64,000 nt of DNA from Wyeomyia smithii (taxonomy: Eukaryota > Arthropoda > Insecta > Diptera > Culicidae): assembly GCF_029784165.1 (NCBI RefSeq), contig NC_073695.1, forward strand, positions 200,334,857-200,398,856. Reading direction: 5' to 3'. Both the position numbers and the translations under genes were made by a program. Under the pieces are notes generated by a model. It worked only from the letters and a program-made list of their open reading frames with translations, made no database searches and was not told where the DNA came from. This document shows, piece after piece, positions 61,201 through 64,000 of the stretch; the first letter of the stretch is position 1; each line of letters starts with the position of its first letter.

Positions 61201-64000
61201 TAAAATCCGCCATAAGTAAACCGCGTAATAGGCTAGTCTGGAACGATGACCATAGAGCCCAAGAGCAGCAGGTTTAATAGAGTCCGCAACGTTAATCTAA
61301 CGTATTCAAAGCTACTTCCCAACAACTAAGCTGTGTAATCTCTCCGCCGAACGGCGTACTTTCCAGCTTGACCCTAACGCGCATGATCTTTCGTTCCGCC
61401 TGATGGCAAATGGGATTTTCAATCTCTCGTCCTCCCCCACCCGCGTTGTCTGCCACGCTATCGGGTGCGACGGAGAGCGGGGGTAAAATTTGCAACTCGA
61501 CTTTTTTACCCGTCCATAAGGCCGAGGAGTAAAAGTTTTACAGTCAAGTTTTCACGCATCTTGAAGGTTAAATCACATTCCATGGGACGTGCCTTGTTCG
61601 GGAGGTACAGGTGAAATCTTTTTTTCTGCCAGCCAAAGCCTTCTCGCGGTGACAAAAAGTTGGGAAGTTGACGAGCGACATCTGACGGGAGACAATTTAT
61701 CTTCACCTGTTCGTTTTCTTGATCAAGGGGCTGGAATACGAGTAAACAGCATCATTCCGAAAAGGATGGTAGGAGGCCTTTAAACCTGTAAACGTGTTTC
61801 AATTTAATGCTCTTCACCGAGCAGACGCACGGGGAAAATTTTCGAATTGAAAAACAAATAATGTCGGTACTTCGAGCCAAAGGCGACAGTAGAACTACCA
61901 ATACCGCAGTTATAGCGAAATGTGTCCTCGTAGAAACAAGAACTGAATTTCAGATTTCAGCGAAACTCCGACACAAGGTGCCACGACAGTAATTCAACGG
62001 TGCAATGATTTGCGTACTCAAAAAAAGAGGGGGAAACACGAACCTGGTGCTTACTGCTAGATTGCTACAAGGGCAATAATTCGATGCGGTGGGAATTTTC
62101 TAAGTGCGATATCGTATTTCGGTTTTCTGCTAGGGGAGAACGCCGTTTTACGTTGCATTGCCCATCAGGCGGGGGATTGGAATGCGGCGGAGACGCCTTT
62201 GAGAGATACACGCACGAATGTTGTAGGGTGAAGATAATGATAGATATAAATATTTTAAATTTGTAGCGGCTTGACTTAGAAGGGATACGGAGAAGTACTT
62301 GCACTTTGGAAAGCCACCGTTAGGACCGACGGAGAAGTTAATTATATTGTCGGGTATTAAAGGTTAATTCTTTTCCCGTGCTTTATCGTTTTTTTCTTTC
62401 AAGAGTTTTTCGTCGGAATGCGGCGCAGATTGATGTTTATTAAAATACTCACATGATACTTTGGAATGGTTTCATTTCGAGATTCGATTTATGTAGAAAA
62501 TTGTTTAACCGAATAAGACGTGGGAGAAATTATAATTAAATTGCTCAATTCTATTAACAAAAGTACTAGATATACTATATCAAGGCAAAATGGATAATGC
62601 TTCAAATCTGATACATATTATTATATGCACTGCAAACTCTGTAAATACATTTTTGTTTTACATTAAAGGGTACATTGTAAAATTGATTTCTAAAGAAATC
62701 AGTTCTTTATTAGCTGCAGGTTTTTGGCAACATTGATTCATTTAAAACCGGAACCAAAAAACCAGTTTCATTTCGGGATTGATTAAAACGACAACCTCAG
62801 CGGCTATTTTTTGCCACATTATCTTTATTTGTTTTTTCCTCATCTATATCACATTATCTTTATGTCTGCAGTATTCCAAATCACGTTGACACTCTTGTTC
62901 AATTCCCGCTTGTCAACTGCCCAATATTTTTCAATATTACTTACTCGTAATGAGAATTTTGTTTTTATTTCCAGTGCTGCAAATTGATTACCAAATCACA
63001 AACTTCCTAACCTAGTTATCATCGAAAACAAACTCTAATATGAACCGTCACCCGCAGTTGCTCTTATGGTATCCCAGTTGTCGCTTCAGGACCTCCACAT
63101 CTTCATGTTTTTTAAAAGCTGATTTCTACCTCCATCACACCCCAGCCGGCGGAATCCATAGGGTTCAGTTCCAGTGAATTAGCCAGCCAGTGCGAGCTCT
63201 AAATGAACCCTAAAAAACCATTCTTTGGTGCATTTTTTTATAATAACGGTCTGTGGGAGCACCGTTGTATTTTATAACGATTTTTCTGCAAATATCTGTA
63301 CTCAGACTACTAACCAGCAGAAATCGTCAAAGGTTAGTAATTGTTTAAATGATTTTCTCGATATATCTAGGTATTTTCAATATAATGTATGTGCGGGTGA
63401 TGGTGAAAAAATTGTGTTAATTTCCATTAAAAAATCTAGGTGCTTCGTTTTTATATCAGCAAAACACTAAGGTAAACTCGGACCGATGAACAGATGACCG
63501 CAGCTGAACGTACCGTTGAATGCGGAGTGTCCGTAAAAAAAGCTTCCGCCATTTCTCAGTTTCTTGCGGATAAGGTCATATATTGTTATTATTTCTACGA
63601 CAAACGGTGCAAATTGAAATGTTGGTGAATGCATAAGTGTGTCACGTGCTGTGGAACAACATTTTACTTTAGGCCGCCATCTTGAATTTGGCCGCCATCT
63701 TGGATTATATCGTATAAATGCAATTTTGACCGTGTTCGCAACTACCGATTTCCGATCTGAGTCTAGCATTGGAAAGCTGAGAAAAAATTCTATAAGATGC
63801 AAGAAAAATTTAGGTGAGCATCAGTGTTAACCCATCAATTAAACCTATTTTCCAAGCTGAGTTTCAAAATATTCAACGTACACCGCGCGATCAACGTAGT
63901 AACCTGTCTACTAAGACCAAATGGATGCACAAGTTATATGACTCGATATCTTTCGACCGCAAACACGTTTTACTTTTTTTACATAATACAGATTTTTACA
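58261..64000. other. spacer to the right edge
   Basis: No recognisable gene. Mostly AT-rich, with GC-richer unique patches at 60000-60700 and 61290-62350. A direct repeat GGCCGCCATCTTG (63672-63684 and 63690-63702) lies in a minus-strand frame of 111 codons (63467-63802) that I do not recognise. Other frames (98 codons minus at 59975-60271, 95 minus at 60407-60694) also lack known motifs. Confidence 0.4.

Noticed and set aside
63467..63802. 111-codon minus-strand frame as a gene
   Set aside because: It contains a repeated GGCCGCCATCTTG motif giving repeated WRP residues, and no recognisable domain; more likely repeat-derived.

Overview
The window is eukaryotic, AT-rich nuclear DNA that looks like a dipteran insect, most likely a mosquito. 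The grounds are the mix of retrotransposon families (BEL/Pao, a CsRn1-like Ty3/gypsy element, Jockey/I-like and other LINEs, Penelope-like, tRNA-derived SINEs), mariner relics, many MITEs and intron-like spacer. I can support no complete host gene. It reads as a transposon-rich intergenic region or giant intron. The species call is inference from repeat types and composition.

Layout. 1.1-4.05 kb: a 5'-truncated LINE with three SINE insertions, one of them inside another SINE; every layer can be read from its target-site duplication (TSD). 4.3-5.6 kb: a decayed Jockey/I-like LINE. 10.4 kb: a small LINE scrap. 11.8-12.7 kb: two ~430-bp MITE copies facing each other. 14.3-15.2 kb: a dead mariner. 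16.2-19.1 kb: diverged long repeats, one split by a 398-bp MITE. 22.5 and 24.6 kb: long (TA)n tracts. 25.1-29.7 kb: a nearly complete Ty3/gypsy element with 221-bp LTRs, a tRNA-Trp-type primer site, a split gag, a canonical A-AAA-AAC frameshift site and an intact pol. 34.4 kb: a MITE with TA TSD. 35.2-36.0 kb: probable LTR plus primer site of another gypsy element (minus strand). 36.6-37.3 kb: a degenerate ~130-bp minisatellite. 38.0-47.4 kb: a second nest, with a complete BEL/Pao element (identical 792-bp LTRs, 5-bp TSD, one open 1878-aa polyprotein that starts with a PHD finger) inside a 1.7-kb CCCAAGTAAC-type DNA element and a CCGGATAT-rich MITE abutting it. 52.0-53.0 kb: a second mariner relic (minus). 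53.5-55.3 kb: a second relic resembling the first LINE. 55.6-56.0 kb: a polypyrimidine tract. 56.05-57.7 kb: another element with CCCAAGTAAC-type ends, holding two NRF1/EWG-type palindromes around an RFX X-box-like palindrome. 57.8-58.3 kb: a Penelope-like fragment (minus). The rest is spacer.

Working parts. Only the BEL/Pao element keeps everything needed for autonomous movement: a PHD/coiled-coil/DUF1759 Gag region, aspartic protease, reverse transcriptase with YVDD, RNase H, DDE integrase, polypurine tract, identical LTRs and a perfect TSD. I take it to be very young. The Ty3/gypsy element has an intact pol, but gag is broken by an apparent 1-nt loss and its LTRs differ at 5 sites. LINEs, mariners and the Penelope fragment are dead. 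The least expected features are the PHD finger and poly(A) hairpin of the BEL element, the aligned frameshift heptamer of the gypsy element, the layered SINE/LINE nest, and the NRF1/X-box cluster.
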